A stretch of 64,000 bases of DNA, from contig NZ_JBNAGF010000003.1 in NCBI RefSeq assembly GCF_049801055.1, forward strand, positions 377,342 to 441,341, in the 5' to 3' direction. Source of the stretch: JBNAGF01 sp049801055. Lineage in GTDB: Bacteria > Pseudomonadota > Alphaproteobacteria > Rhodobacterales > Rhodobacteraceae. This document shows, in pieces, positions 8,928-18,215 of this stretch (position 1 is its first letter; every line of letters begins with the position of its first letter). A program made the translations under genes and the position numbers. The notes beneath the pieces are model-generated. The model was not told the origin of the DNA. It made no database searches and saw only the letters and a list, made by a program, of their open reading frames with translations.

Positions 8928-10604
8928 ATGGCTAACGCATCCATGGAGGAATTCGAAGCCCTCCTGAATGAAAGCTTCGAAATGGACACGCCCGAAGAGG
9001 GTTCTGTTGTCAAAGGCAAGGTCATCGCCATTGAGGCGGGCCAGGCCATCATCGATGTCGGCTACAAAATGGAAGGCCGAGTCGAACTGAAAGAATTCGC
9101 AAATCCCGGCGAAGCTCCTGAGATCGCTGTTGGTGACGAGGTCGAAGTCTACCTCCGTGCCGCAGAGAACGCCCGTGGCGAAGCCGTCATCTCGCGTGAG
9201 ATGGCCCGCCGTGAAGAGGCATGGGACCGTCTGGAAAAAGCATATGCCGACGACCAGCGCGTCGAAGGCGCGATCTTTGGCCGTGTCAAGGGTGGCTTCA
9301 CCGTTGATCTGGGTGGTGCGGTTGCATTCCTGCCCGGTTCGCAAGTCGATGTTCGCCCCGTGCGGGACGCCGGCCCGCTGATGGGTCTCAAGCAGCCGTT
9401 CCAGATCCTGAAAATGGATCGCCGCCGTGGCAACATCGTTGTGTCGCGCCGTGCCATTCTGGAAGAGAGCCGGGCCGAACAGCGTGCCGAAGTTATCGGC
9501 AACCTCAGCGAAGGTCAGGCCGTGGATGGTGTCGTCAAGAACATCACCGAATACGGTGCCTTTGTGGATCTGGGCGGTGTCGACGGGCTGCTGCACGTCA
9601 CCGATATGGCATGGCGTCGGGTCAACCACCCGTCAGAAATCCTGTCGATCGGCGAGACCGTCAAGGTTCAGGTCATCAAGATCAACAAGGAAACCCATCG
9701 TATCAGCCTCGGCATGAAGCAGCTGCAGGAAGATCCGTGGGATCTGGTGGGTGCCAAGTACCCGCTGGCCTCGGTGCACAAGGGTCGCGTGACCAACATC
9801 ACCGACTACGGTGCATTTGTTGAGCTCGAGCCGGGCGTCGAAGGTCTTGTCCACGTTTCCGAGATGTCCTGGACCAAGAAAAACGTTCACCCCGGCAAGA
9901 TCGTTTCGACCAGCCAGGAAGTCGACGTCATGGTTCTGGAAATCGACGGTGCCAAGCGCCGCGTTTCGCTGGGCCTCAAGCAGACCATGCGCAACCCGTG
10001 GGAAGTCTTTGCAGAGACCCACCCCGAGGGCACGCAGGTCGAGGGCGAAGTCAAGAACATCACCGAGTTTGGTCTGTTCATCGGTCTCGAAGGCGACATC
10101 GACGGCATGGTTCACCTGTCCGACCTGTCCTGGGACGAGCGTGGCGAGGATGCCATCCAGAACTACCGCAAGGGCGACGTTGTTCAGGCGGTTGTGTCCG
10201 AAGTCGACGTCGAGAAAGAGCGCATCTCGCTCTCGATCAAGGCTCTGGGCGGTGACAAGTTCGCCGAGGCCGTCGGCGGCGTGAAGCGTGGATCGGTCAT
10301 CACCGTGAACGTGACCGCAATCGAAGATGGCGGCATCGAGGTGGAATACGAAGGCATGAAATCCTTCATCCGCCGTTCGGACCTGTCGCGTGATCGCGCA
10401 GAGCAGCGCCCTGAGCGTTTCTCGGTCGGCGACAAGGTCGACGTTCGCGTCACCAATGTCGACAGCAAGACCCGTCGTCTGGGCCTCTCGATCAAGGCGC
10501 GCGAAATCGCCGAAGAGAAGGAAGCCGTGGAACAGTATGGCTCCTCGGATTCCGGCGCATCGCTTGGCGACATTCTGGGCGCGGCCCTGAAGACCGGCGA
10601 CTAA
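8928..10604 (+). CDS. rpsA: 30S ribosomal protein S1
   Basis: S1 binds mRNA leaders and helps the 30S subunit start translation. The 558-residue protein carries six successive S1 RNA-binding repeats. Typical repeat cores are VVKNITEYGAFVDLGGVDG, VTNITDYGAFVELEPGVEG and VKNITEFGLFIGLEGDIDG, each ending with a K/R-RISLG-like strand. Length and repeat number are those of proteobacterial S1. Codon use is strongly biased to C-ending codons, as expected of a highly expressed gene. A strong terminator follows. Confidence 0.98.
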   Translation: MANASMEEFEALLNESFEMDTPEEGSVVKGKVIAIEAGQAIIDVGYKMEGRVELKEFANPGEAPEIAVGDEVEVYLRAAENARGEAVISREMARREEAWDRLEKAYADDQRVEGAIFGRVKGGFTVDLGGAVAFLPGSQVDVRPVRDAGPLMGLKQPFQILKMDRRRGNIVVSRRAILEESRAEQRAEVIGNLSEGQAVDGVVKNITEYGAFVDLGGVDGLLHVTDMAWRRVNHPSEILSIGETVKVQVIKINKETHRISLGMKQLQEDPWDLVGAKYPLASVHKGRVTNITDYGAFVELEPGVEGLVHVSEMSWTKKNVHPGKIVSTSQEVDVMVLEIDGAKRRVSLGLKQTMRNPWEVFAETHPEGTQVEGEVKNITEFGLFIGLEGDIDGMVHLSDLSWDERGEDAIQNYRKGDVVQAVVSEVDVEKERISLSIKALGGDKFAEAVGGVKRGSVITVNVTAIEDGGIEVEYEGMKSFIRRSDLSRDRAEQRPERFSVGDKVDVRVTNVDSKTRRLGLSIKAREIAEEKEAVEQYGSSDSGASLGDILGAALKTGD

Positions 10605-10632
10605 TTCGGTCTGAACAACCAGAGAATCAGGA

Positions 10633-10661
10633 CGGCCCCGCGCATTGTGCGGGGCCGTTTT
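10633..10661 (+). terminator. Intrinsic terminator after rpsA
   Basis: CGGCCCCGC (10633-10641) pairs with GCGGGGCCG (10649-10657), followed by TTTT. The remaining intergenic bases up to ihfB show no gene; an SD, GGGAGGGG, lies just before the ihfB ATG. Confidence 0.88.
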
Positions 10662-10906
10662 GCGTCCCTAGGGCGATTTTTTTCCGAATCAAGGCTGTCG
10701 CTGCGTCGCCGCAATTGTGCTCCGGGACGGTGGCAAGCAACCGACACCAGAAAAAAATGGCGCCAATTCCCCCCTATTGAGGGCTTGTAGGGCAAAAAAC
10801 TGGTGCACTCAGAAAGACTTGCAGTTTCCGCTGCGCGGTTTTCTTCCTATATTCGAACGTGACAATGCACTGCTCAACAAGTGTGACCTTGGGAGGGGAC
10901 GCGAAA

Positions 10907-11191
10907 ATGATCCGTTCAGAACTGATCCAGAAAATTGCTGATGAAAATCCACATCTCTACCAGCGGGACGTTGAGCGGATCGTGAACACCGTGTTCGAGG
11001 AAGTGACCAATGCGATGTCCCGGGGTGACCGGGTAGAATTGCGTGGGTTCGGAGCATTTTCGGTCAAGAAGCGCGACGCGCGGATTGGTCGCAATCCAAG
11101 AACCGGCGAAACAGTGCATGTGGAAGAGAAGCACGTGCCGTTCTTCAAGACAGGCAAGCTGCTTCGGGATCGACTGAACGGAAAAGCATAA
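10907..11191 (+). CDS. ihfB: Integration host factor subunit beta
   Basis: IHF beta pairs with IHF alpha to bend DNA sharply at specific sites, acting in replication, transcription and site-specific recombination. The protein has 94 residues. It opens with MIRSELIQKIADENP and has the DNA-arm segment GRNPRTGETVHV and the C-terminal FFKTGKLLRDRL. The ATG at 10907 is preceded by GGGAGGGG; the frame extends upstream to 10859, but that part does not look like IHF. The position after rpsA is the classical one. IHF is also a likely host partner for the tyrosine integrases of the islands in this window. Confidence 0.97.
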   Translation: MIRSELIQKIADENPHLYQRDVERIVNTVFEEVTNAMSRGDRVELRGFGAFSVKKRDARIGRNPRTGETVHVEEKHVPFFKTGKLLRDRLNGKA

Positions 11192-11196
11192 ACAAC

Positions 11197-11550
11197 ATGA
11201 TGCGCTACATTCGCTACGCCTTCCTTGGCTCGCTCGGGATCATTCTGATCTCGGTCTCGCTTGCCAATCGGAACATGGTGACACTCAAGCTGATGCCGGA
11301 TGATCTGGCTGACCTGCTTGGCTTCAACTTCACCATCGGTCTGCCGCTGTTCGTGGTGGTGCTTGGCGGTATCGCTTCGGGTTTGGTAATTGGGTTTTTC
11401 TGGGAATGGCTGCGGGAACATAAGCATCGCCGCGATGCCGGACAGAAAGCTCGAGAAGTTCGCAAGCTCGAACGCGAAGTCTCGCGTCTCAAAACCGAAA
11501 AGAACGAAGGCAAGGATGAGATACTTGCCATCCTTGACGAGGCAAGCTGA
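11197..11550 (+). CDS. lapA: LapA-domain (DUF1049) inner-membrane protein
   Basis: This small membrane protein has two predicted membrane spans (about residues 7-22 and 44-66) and a charged coiled-coil tail (EVRKLEREVSRLKTEK). It matches the LapA/DUF1049 family, which in enterobacteria works with LapB in control of lipopolysaccharide synthesis. A lapB gene does not follow here. It starts five bases after the ihfB stop, so the genes form one operon. A second ATG directly follows the first, so the start could be three bases later. Confidence 0.82.
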   Translation: MMRYIRYAFLGSLGIILISVSLANRNMVTLKLMPDDLADLLGFNFTIGLPLFVVVLGGIASGLVIGFFWEWLREHKHRRDAGQKAREVRKLEREVSRLKTEKNEGKDEILAILDEAS

Positions 11551-11553
11551 GCC

Positions 11554-12207
11554 TTGACCGACAAGGTCAGCGTGAAGATCTGCGGTCTTACGACCGCAGA
11601 GCAGGTTCAAGCTGTCGCGGCGGCCGGAGCCCGCTATGCAGGCTTTGTATTCTTTCCAAAATCGCCACGGCATCTTGAGGTGCCCAAGGCTGCCGAGATC
11701 GCAGGCTCTGCGCCGGTTGGTCTGGCCAAGGTTGCTCTTACAGTGAATGCCACTGACGCGCAGCTGGATTACATCCTCGAATCCGTGCCGCTGGACATGT
11801 TGCAGTTGCATGGCAGGGAAAGCCCAGAGCGCGTCGCGGAAATCCGGGACCGGTTTGGCTTGCCTGTTATGAAGGCGATTGGCATTGCTGACGAGGCGGA
11901 TCTTCCGCAAATTTCTGCGTACGAAGACGTTGCGGACCAGCTCTTGATCGACGCGAAACCACCCAAGGATGCTGAATTGCCAGGCGGGAACGGGCTGGCC
12001 TTTGACTGGCGGTTACTGGCGGGGCGAAAATACTGGCGTCGGCCTTGGATGCTCGCCGGCGGCCTGACGCCCGAAAACGTCGCCGAAGCGGTCAGGATGA
12101 CCGGAGCGCGACAGGTTGATGTGTCTTCCGGCGTGGAGCGCGCGCCCGGGGTCAAGAGCGCTGATCTGATCTCGTCTTTTGTGCGTGCGGCCCACGGCGA
12201 ACCCTAG
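11554..12207 (+). CDS. trpF: Phosphoribosylanthranilate isomerase
   Basis: TrpF isomerises phosphoribosylanthranilate in tryptophan synthesis. The 217-residue protein has the catalytic Cys in VKICGLTTAEQV, the MLQLHGRESPE segment, and the phosphate-binding end DVSSGVERAPGVKS that carries the catalytic Asp. The start is TTG 11554, three bases after the lapA stop; no ATG fits. It belongs to the ihfB-lapA-trpF run, with trpB next. Confidence 0.95.
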   Translation: MTDKVSVKICGLTTAEQVQAVAAAGARYAGFVFFPKSPRHLEVPKAAEIAGSAPVGLAKVALTVNATDAQLDYILESVPLDMLQLHGRESPERVAEIRDRFGLPVMKAIGIADEADLPQISAYEDVADQLLIDAKPPKDAELPGGNGLAFDWRLLAGRKYWRRPWMLAGGLTPENVAEAVRMTGARQVDVSSGVERAPGVKSADLISSFVRAAHGEP

Positions 12208-12344
12208 AAACCCGACATGCCGTTTTGCCAAGCTTTCCCTATTGAGAAAACAAGGGTTCTTTTGGAGGGTAATCCGGGTGCCTTGGCTTGCCCTCGGCGG
12301 TTCTGAGCACTAGGACAGAATTAACGCAACAAAGGGCGCGAAAC

Positions 12345-13592
12345 ATGGCCAACGACCTTTTCAATTCCTTCATGTCCGGCCCGGATGAAAATGGCCGGTT
12401 CGGCATTTTCGGCGGGCGCTTTGTCAGTGAAACCCTGATGCCGCTGATCCTGTCTCTGGAAGAGGAATACGACAAGGCCAAGGATGACCCGACATTCTGG
12501 GCCGAGATGGATGACCTCTGGGCAAATTACGTTGGTCGCCCCAGTCCGTTGTATTATGCAGAACGACTGACCGAACATTTGGGCGGCGCCAAGATCTATC
12601 TCAAGCGGGACGAGCTGAACCATACCGGCGCTCACAAGATCAACAACGTTCTGGGCCAGATCATTCTCGCCCGGCGAATGGGCAAGACCCGGATCATCGC
12701 CGAAACCGGGGCAGGGCAGCATGGCGTTGCGACGGCAACCGTCTGTGCCAAGTTCGGCCTGAAATGCGTCGTGTATATGGGCGCGCATGATGTTCAGAGA
12801 CAGGCCCCCAACGTTTTCCGCATGCGCCTGCTGGGGGCCGAGGTGATCCCGGTCACATCCGGTCGCGGTACGCTCAAGGATGCGATGAATGACGCGCTGA
12901 GGGATTGGGTAACGAATGTGCGCGATACCTTCTACTGCATCGGCACCGTAGCCGGCCCACACCCGTATCCCGCGATGGTTCGGGATTTCCAATCCATCAT
13001 TGGCAAGGAAGCTAAAGAGCAGATGATGAAGGCCGAAGGCCGCCTGCCTGACACGATCATCGCCGCAATTGGCGGGGGATCAAATGCGATGGGCCTGTTC
13101 TACCCGTTCCTTGACGACAAGTCGGTCAACATCATTGGAGTCGAAGCCGGCGGCAAGGGCGTCGACGAGAAGATGGAGCATTGCGCGTCTCTGACAGGTG
13201 GGCGCCCGGGCGTCCTGCACGGAAACCGGACCTATTTACTTCAGGACGATGACGGGCAGATCCTCGAGGGATACTCGATCTCGGCCGGGCTTGATTACCC
13301 CGGTATCGGACCGGAGCACAGCTGGCTGCACGAGGTAGGCCGCGCTGAGTATGTGTCGATCACCGACAAAGAGGCGTTGGAGGCGTTCCAGCTATGTTGT
13401 GCGACCGAAGGCATCATTCCGGCTCTGGAACCCTGCCACGCGCTCGCGCATGTGATGAAGATTGCCCCGACGCTTCCCGAAGATCACCTGATCTGCATGA
13501 ACATGTGCGGGCGTGGCGACAAGGATGTTCAGACGGTGGCCAAGTATCTCGGGTTTGACATGTCCGACACCGAAGGCAGGGACGCTCACTGA
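12345..13592 (+). CDS. trpB: Tryptophan synthase beta chain
   Basis: TrpB condenses indole and serine to tryptophan using pyridoxal phosphate, in complex with TrpA. The catalytic Lys is in HTGAHKINN, and the phosphate-binding glycine loop is GGGSNAMG. ATG 12345 begins MANDLFNSFMSGPDENGRFG and gives the usual length of about 415 residues; the frame extends upstream to 12288 but without homology. The partner gene trpA lies about 7 kb away on the other strand, a split arrangement also seen in other Rhodobacterales. Confidence 0.97.
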   Translation: MANDLFNSFMSGPDENGRFGIFGGRFVSETLMPLILSLEEEYDKAKDDPTFWAEMDDLWANYVGRPSPLYYAERLTEHLGGAKIYLKRDELNHTGAHKINNVLGQIILARRMGKTRIIAETGAGQHGVATATVCAKFGLKCVVYMGAHDVQRQAPNVFRMRLLGAEVIPVTSGRGTLKDAMNDALRDWVTNVRDTFYCIGTVAGPHPYPAMVRDFQSIIGKEAKEQMMKAEGRLPDTIIAAIGGGSNAMGLFYPFLDDKSVNIIGVEAGGKGVDEKMEHCASLTGGRPGVLHGNRTYLLQDDDGQILEGYSISAGLDYPGIGPEHSWLHEVGRAEYVSITDKEALEAFQLCCATEGIIPALEPCHALAHVMKIAPTLPEDHLICMNMCGRGDKDVQTVAKYLGFDMSDTEGRDAH

Positions 13593-13634
13593 TTTCCTGC
13601 GTTTCCGCCCGGTGGTCATTTGCTGTTGCCGGGC

Positions 13635-14012
13635 TCAGCCCCCGGCGTGCGCGTTCTCCTTGAGCACCGAAAGCGGTACGATTTCCAGCGCCCGGGCATG
13701 TGTGGCTGACAGTTTCACCTTGGGTGCACACCCTTCGTCATGGGCTTGCATGAAACGCGCGGCGCACAGGCACCATTGATCACCGGGCATTAGTCCGGTG
13801 AACCGGAAATCCGGGCGCGGCGTGCTGAGGTCATTACCGACATATTTCGAGAACGCGAGGAATTCGGCAGTCATCACTGCGCAGACGGTGTGACTTCCCC
13901 GATCCTCGGCACAGGTATTGCAGTGGCCGTCGCGGAAGAAGCCGGTGAGCGGGTCGGACGAACACAGTTGAAGTTCGTCCCCAAGAACATTTAGCGGGGC
14001 ATCAGGTGTCAT
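13635..14012 (-). CDS. DUF2237 family protein
   Basis: The 125-residue protein matches the small cysteine-rich DUF2237 family. It opens with NVLGDELQLCS, continues with GFFRDGHCNTCAEDRGSHTVCAVM and ends with the family block GLMPGDQWCLCAARFMQA. Five or more cysteines are conserved within these blocks, which suggests metal binding or disulphide chemistry. No biochemical role is established. It converges with trpB and lies just downstream of the serine hydrolase on the same strand. Confidence 0.85.
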   Translation of the reverse strand: MTPDAPLNVLGDELQLCSSDPLTGFFRDGHCNTCAEDRGSHTVCAVMTAEFLAFSKYVGNDLSTPRPDFRFTGLMPGDQWCLCAARFMQAHDEGCAPKVKLSATHARALEIVPLSVLKENAHAGG

Positions 14013-14032
14013 GCCCGTAGTCTACATGTTTT

Positions 14033-15196
14033 TCACAGCGATTGGGTGATCTTGCGGAACATTTCGATATTGAGTTCGTTCACGCCGTCATCGCGGAAGT
14101 TCCGGTCGGCTCCAGTGGTCATGATGACCACGCCGCGCTTCTGATCCATATAAAGATACTGGCCATAGACACCGCGACCAAAGAATTCGCCTTCATGTGC
14201 TCCAGCGGGAATCCTCCACTGGTATCCATACCCTTCTTTACCGGGCTCGGTTGGCGCGGTCGCCGCCGTGGATTCCGCGATCCAATCCACAGGAATTACC
14301 TGCTGGCCATTGTACTGGCCGTTTTGCAGTATCATTTGCCCGAAACGTGCAAAATCACGGGTGGTAAAGTTCAACCCGCCCAGAACAAAGGCAACACCGG
14401 CCCCGTCGGTTATATAATACCCGTCGCGTTCCATACCCAACGGAACCAGGACCTTTTCCGAGAGCAACTCAGGAACACTGCGCCCGGTCGCGCCTCGGAT
14501 CACCATGCTGATAACGTGGGTGTCGATTGACACGTATTTCCATGTTTCGCCCGGATCAGCGAAAGTTTCTGTAATCGAGGCCGCGAAATCGTCCAGCTTG
14601 CCACCGAGCGCCACCGCCCGACCCATCCGGTTGATATCGGAGTCATAGTCCAGATAGTCCTCGTCGAACACGACCCCGCTGGCCATGTTCAGGACGTTCC
14701 TGATGCTGGCACCATCGTAGGCGGATCCCTTGAGCAGGGGTGCATATTTCACAACCGGGTCATCCAGCGAGTCAAATGCGCCTTCGTCTTCCAGCACACC
14801 GAACAGGGCCGAGAGGTAGCTTTTGGCAATCGACCAGGAAATGCGGCGATCGTCCGGTCCTGTTCCCAGGTAGTATTCCTCGTACCGGATTTTGCCGCCC
14901 TGCATGACCAGAAGAGATGTCACGGCCCGTTCTTCGATCCACTGGCCGGTCCCCGCCGGCAGCTCGAATTCCGCTCCGTATGGCAGCTCGGTTGTCGCAC
15001 CTGCTCCGCGAGGTAGAGGAGCCGTCAGAAAGGCCGCGTCCATGTTGGAGAAATTATGAACGATCTTTTCTTCGGAAAACAGCGAATTCACCGCCAGCAG
15101 ACGCGTGATTTCCTCGCGCTTCCAAAAGCCAACCACGAGGGTTGCGAGAACCAGTGCCAGAAGAATCCGACCCAACCACTTGCCAACTCTGCGCAT
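14033..15196 (-). CDS. Serine hydrolase of the class C beta-lactamase/penicillin-binding protein-like family
   Basis: The protein has an N-terminal membrane anchor (residues about 9-24, ILLALVLATLVVGFW) followed by a periplasmic serine-hydrolase domain. The catalytic S-x-x-K is in RRISWSIAKSYLSALFG, and a Tyr/Ser second-motif candidate is in WKYVSIDTH. The third motif region is near EFFGRGVYGQYLY. These are features of the beta-lactamase (PF00144) superfamily, which includes esterases and D-amino peptidases. Nothing indicates antibiotic resistance. The substrate is unknown. Confidence 0.82.
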   Translation of the reverse strand: MRRVGKWLGRILLALVLATLVVGFWKREEITRLLAVNSLFSEEKIVHNFSNMDAAFLTAPLPRGAGATTELPYGAEFELPAGTGQWIEERAVTSLLVMQGGKIRYEEYYLGTGPDDRRISWSIAKSYLSALFGVLEDEGAFDSLDDPVVKYAPLLKGSAYDGASIRNVLNMASGVVFDEDYLDYDSDINRMGRAVALGGKLDDFAASITETFADPGETWKYVSIDTHVISMVIRGATGRSVPELLSEKVLVPLGMERDGYYITDGAGVAFVLGGLNFTTRDFARFGQMILQNGQYNGQQVIPVDWIAESTAATAPTEPGKEGYGYQWRIPAGAHEGEFFGRGVYGQYLYMDQKRGVVIMTTGADRNFRDDGVNELNIEMFRKITQSL

Positions 15197-15279
15197 GAAA
15201 CTCTCCGTCGCAATTTCCAGCCCATACCCTGCAAACAGTCACGGGCCAAGGCAATCGGGAACGTAGCGGCAAGGAGGCG

Positions 15280-15972
15280 TTATCTGAACTTGTCGACCAG
15301 CTTCTGCAGTGCGGTCTTGGGGGCTTCGTCTGGTTCAGGCGGCGTAGGGGACTCGGTTGTTTTTCCGGCTGGCTTTTCTTTCGCAACCGAGTTGGAGGAT
15401 CGCGGGGGGGCGGTTCGCAGGGCAACCGCATTCATGAATTTGCCACCATCTCCGGCTGCAAGTTGAGGGGCGCCGTCCGAAACCCCCTGCAATACGTCCG
15501 CCAGCCAGTTTTCGTCGACCTTTGCGAAATCATGCAGCACATAGCCTGACACAAGTTCTTTGCGGCCCGGGTGACCAATGCCCAGTCGAACCCGATCATA
15601 GTGCGGACCGATATGCTCGTGTATCGAACGTAATCCGTTGTGGCCGGCATGACCTCCACCAGCCTTGACCCGCACTTTGCCCGGAGCAAGGTCCAGTTCG
15701 TCGTGAAGCACGGTCACGTCAACCGAGTCGAGCTTGTAGAACCGCATGGCTTCGCCGACGGACTGACCAGACCGGTTCATGAAAGTCGAGGGTTTCAGCA
15801 GCAGCACTTTTTCGGTGCCAAGCCGGCCCTCGGCGATCTGCCCCTGAAATTTTGATTTCCAAGGGCCGAATCCATGATCTTCGGCAATGCGATCGACGGC
15901 CATGAAACCGATGTTGTGCCGGTTTCGGGCGTATTTCCCACCGGGGTTTCCCAATCCGACAAAAAGCTTCAT
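15280..15972 (-). CDS. pth: Peptidyl-tRNA hydrolase
   Basis: Pth releases peptides from peptidyl-tRNA that drops off the ribosome. The catalytic His is in GNPGGKYARNRHNIGFMAVD. Other family blocks are STFMNRSGQSV, LHDELDL and GGHAGHNGLRSI. At 230 residues it is longer than the E. coli enzyme because of a Pro/Lys-rich tail (roughly residues 190-230), which is common in Rhodobacterales. rplY lies upstream on the same strand, as in most bacteria, but a DUF3604 gene has come between them. Confidence 0.96.
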   Translation of the reverse strand: MKLFVGLGNPGGKYARNRHNIGFMAVDRIAEDHGFGPWKSKFQGQIAEGRLGTEKVLLLKPSTFMNRSGQSVGEAMRFYKLDSVDVTVLHDELDLAPGKVRVKAGGGHAGHNGLRSIHEHIGPHYDRVRLGIGHPGRKELVSGYVLHDFAKVDENWLADVLQGVSDGAPQLAAGDGGKFMNAVALRTAPPRSSNSVAKEKPAGKTTESPTPPEPDEAPKTALQKLVDKFR

Positions 15973-16038
15973 GCGGCGGCCTCGTTCGACTTGCTGTGAC
16001 GGCGTCTCAATGCACCGAAATCGCCCGGGAATCCAGAG

Positions 16039-16062
16039 AAAGCCGCCCCGAAAGGCGGCTTT
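16039..16062 (-). terminator. Hairpin terminator after the DUF3604 gene
   Basis: AAAGCCGCC (16039-16047) and GGCGGCTTT (16054-16062) form a 9-bp stem just beyond the DUF3604 stop and upstream of pth. Confidence 0.6.
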
Positions 16063-16085
16063 ACCTTGTCGCTGTCTTGGTCGGT

Positions 16086-18005
16086 TCAGCCTTTGGGCGT
16101 GTACCAGATCGGTGAGGTATAAGCGCGTTCTGTCGTGGTCATCGGAACTTTATCGTCCATCTGGACGTTGAAGCGTTTTGCTTCATAAGCGGTCCAGCGC
16201 GGTGTGGGGATCTCGATTACCCGCACGTAGTAGAACGTGCGCAGGGACGGGTCGAAATCGGGGTCCTGCCAATATGTCAAAAGTTCCGGTGCTCCGATCG
16301 TATTGGTCCAGGTTGCATTCGCCACATCAACGGTATTGCCCACCGAAGGCAGCTTCCCGTCCGCACCGATTTCGCGATCACCGCTCCATGCAACGTCATA
16401 GACCTTTTCGCCCCGGGTTCCGTCAGAGTTCAGCCACCCCTTGACCACCTGAACACGGTCGAGATTGCCGCTGTAGGGGTCTTTGACTGCGGCGATCAGG
16501 AAGTTCGGAGCGCCATCACTCTTTCGGTCCGGCAGGTCCCCGCCCATTGGGACGCCCTTGGCGTATCCGATGTCCGCAGGCAGGCGGGTCATCGCATCCG
16601 AGGCCTCAAAGTCCCACCCTCCAAAGAAACGCACCAGCATGCGCGATCCTGTGGTGCCGTACACCTCGCGGCGTTCGAACGCATCAAAGATCGCTTCGCG
16701 GGTATTTTCGGTCGCCCAGACGGCGGCATAACCGCCTGATGCCTGTTTCCACCCATATATCGAAAACTCCGGGTCTGGCGCTTCGATGACGAGATGTTCC
16801 CAACGGTTCGGTTCGGGCTCGACACCCGAGTGCTTGCCAAAGAAGTTTTCTTCTTCCACCGCGGTCAAGCCGGTATGGGCATCGGTCGAGCCGATTTGTC
16901 CAACCTTGTAGGGGTTGATACCCATTTGCTCTTCCAGCATCAGCCCGGTCTTCAAGGCTTCGCGTGTGTACTCGTATTGCAGCATGTCCTCGGTCTTGGC
17001 CTCTGTTCCGTTCAGGTTCGAAGCATCCCAAGTGTCAAAATCGGCAAACTCGTCATCGGGGCTGAGGAACGGGTGTGCCTCGCTGTCGCCCTTGATCTGG
17101 GTGGTTTCGACGACCGGTTCAAACCGGGCGCGAAGGCGGGCCATCTCTTCCGTCAAGGGCGACCCATCAAAGTTCGAGACCGAGAACAGTCGGCCATTCG
17201 AAAGGTTTCCGTTATGAGGGATGGCCAAGACGTCACCGCCTGTCCGGTCTTCGTACATGGCCAGATGGGACCACAGATCTTCGGGGTTCTGACTGTCGAA
17301 CTGGGAGAAGGGCACAACGGAATTGGCCATCTCGGCGCCATCGCGGAATATCACATTGCGGTGGATGTTGTCGCCGCCCTGTGATGTCCATTCATACCCG
17401 ATCAGTGCAGTGAAAACACCCGGCTCATTATACCGTTCGGCAAGCGCGGTATATTCTCGCCATGCTTTCTTGATGCCTTTGGCGCTTTCGAAAGGTGGTT
17501 CGGGCTGCGACAGAGAGGCGACGATTTCCATCGCTGTGTTGAACACCCGGTCAGGATCACCGGTAATCAGTTCGTCATACCAGGCCTTGGCTTGCGGGTG
17601 CGACAGGATCTCGGGATCCCCACCCAGAAGTTGTGGCATCAACCCATACATCTCGGAGTGATCGGCGATCACAAGCCAGTCGAGTGGGCGAGAGAGCTTG
17701 GCTTGAAGCCCGTGCGTTGTGGTGACTTCTTCGCCCCGGGCAAAGCGGTAGGCATCTTCCTGACTCATCCGGGTCATGGTACCGGCGTCGACCGAGACTT
17801 CGGTGTGTAGGTGCGTATCACCCCACAATACCTCTGTGGGAAAGTTGCGGCCCGCATAGGGGGAGTAATGGTCACTGGTGAACCTGTTGGCGACATCATC
17901 TTTCGAAGGCAGCATGTCCTGCACCTGAGCCAAGCTGGCCGTCGATACACTGGAAAGCAAGCCGGCTATGGAAACGGTACCCGCGCGTATCAAATTTCTA
18001 GTCAT
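16086..18005 (-). CDS. Exported DUF3604 protein, PHP-like metal-dependent domain
   Basis: The 639-residue protein has a signal peptide (MTRNLIRAG, hydrophobic TVSIAGLLSSVSTASLA). The mature domain has WGDTHLHTEVSVDAGTM with an H-x-H pair, a later VIADHSEMYG, and AIPHNGNLSNG and IGSTDAHTG, all consistent with a PHP-like metal site. It matches the DUF3604 family, which is widespread in marine bacteria and has no settled function. ATG 18005 is chosen because GGAGAG lies directly upstream; the open frame to 18152 lacks a signal. It is probably a periplasmic hydrolase. It sits between rplY and pth with its own terminator. Confidence 0.82.
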   Translation of the reverse strand: MTRNLIRAGTVSIAGLLSSVSTASLAQVQDMLPSKDDVANRFTSDHYSPYAGRNFPTEVLWGDTHLHTEVSVDAGTMTRMSQEDAYRFARGEEVTTTHGLQAKLSRPLDWLVIADHSEMYGLMPQLLGGDPEILSHPQAKAWYDELITGDPDRVFNTAMEIVASLSQPEPPFESAKGIKKAWREYTALAERYNEPGVFTALIGYEWTSQGGDNIHRNVIFRDGAEMANSVVPFSQFDSQNPEDLWSHLAMYEDRTGGDVLAIPHNGNLSNGRLFSVSNFDGSPLTEEMARLRARFEPVVETTQIKGDSEAHPFLSPDDEFADFDTWDASNLNGTEAKTEDMLQYEYTREALKTGLMLEEQMGINPYKVGQIGSTDAHTGLTAVEEENFFGKHSGVEPEPNRWEHLVIEAPDPEFSIYGWKQASGGYAAVWATENTREAIFDAFERREVYGTTGSRMLVRFFGGWDFEASDAMTRLPADIGYAKGVPMGGDLPDRKSDGAPNFLIAAVKDPYSGNLDRVQVVKGWLNSDGTRGEKVYDVAWSGDREIGADGKLPSVGNTVDVANATWTNTIGAPELLTYWQDPDFDPSLRTFYYVRVIEIPTPRWTAYEAKRFNVQMDDKVPMTTTERAYTSPIWYTPKG

Positions 18006-18150
18006 TTTATCTCTCCCTGTTTTGGGCGGTCGGCACCGCCCTTCGGCCCAAGAATGTGAGCCAATGCAATCAGGATAACTACTTCGGGAGATATGTAAAA
18101 TCTTGGCTGGGAACTGCGCGGATATGTACCTGCGAAAACCGAAGGTCCCC

Positions 18151-18186
18151 AAAAAAAGACGGGGCCCGGATAGTCCGGACCCCGTC
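18151..18186 (-). terminator. Intrinsic terminator after rplY
   Basis: Read on the minus strand, a 13-bp stem with one mismatch (18158-18186) is followed by seven T residues (18151-18157), directly downstream of the rplY stop. Confidence 0.9.
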
Positions 18187-18215
18187 TGAAGCTGTTGGTT
18201 ATAGCAAGCGGAAGA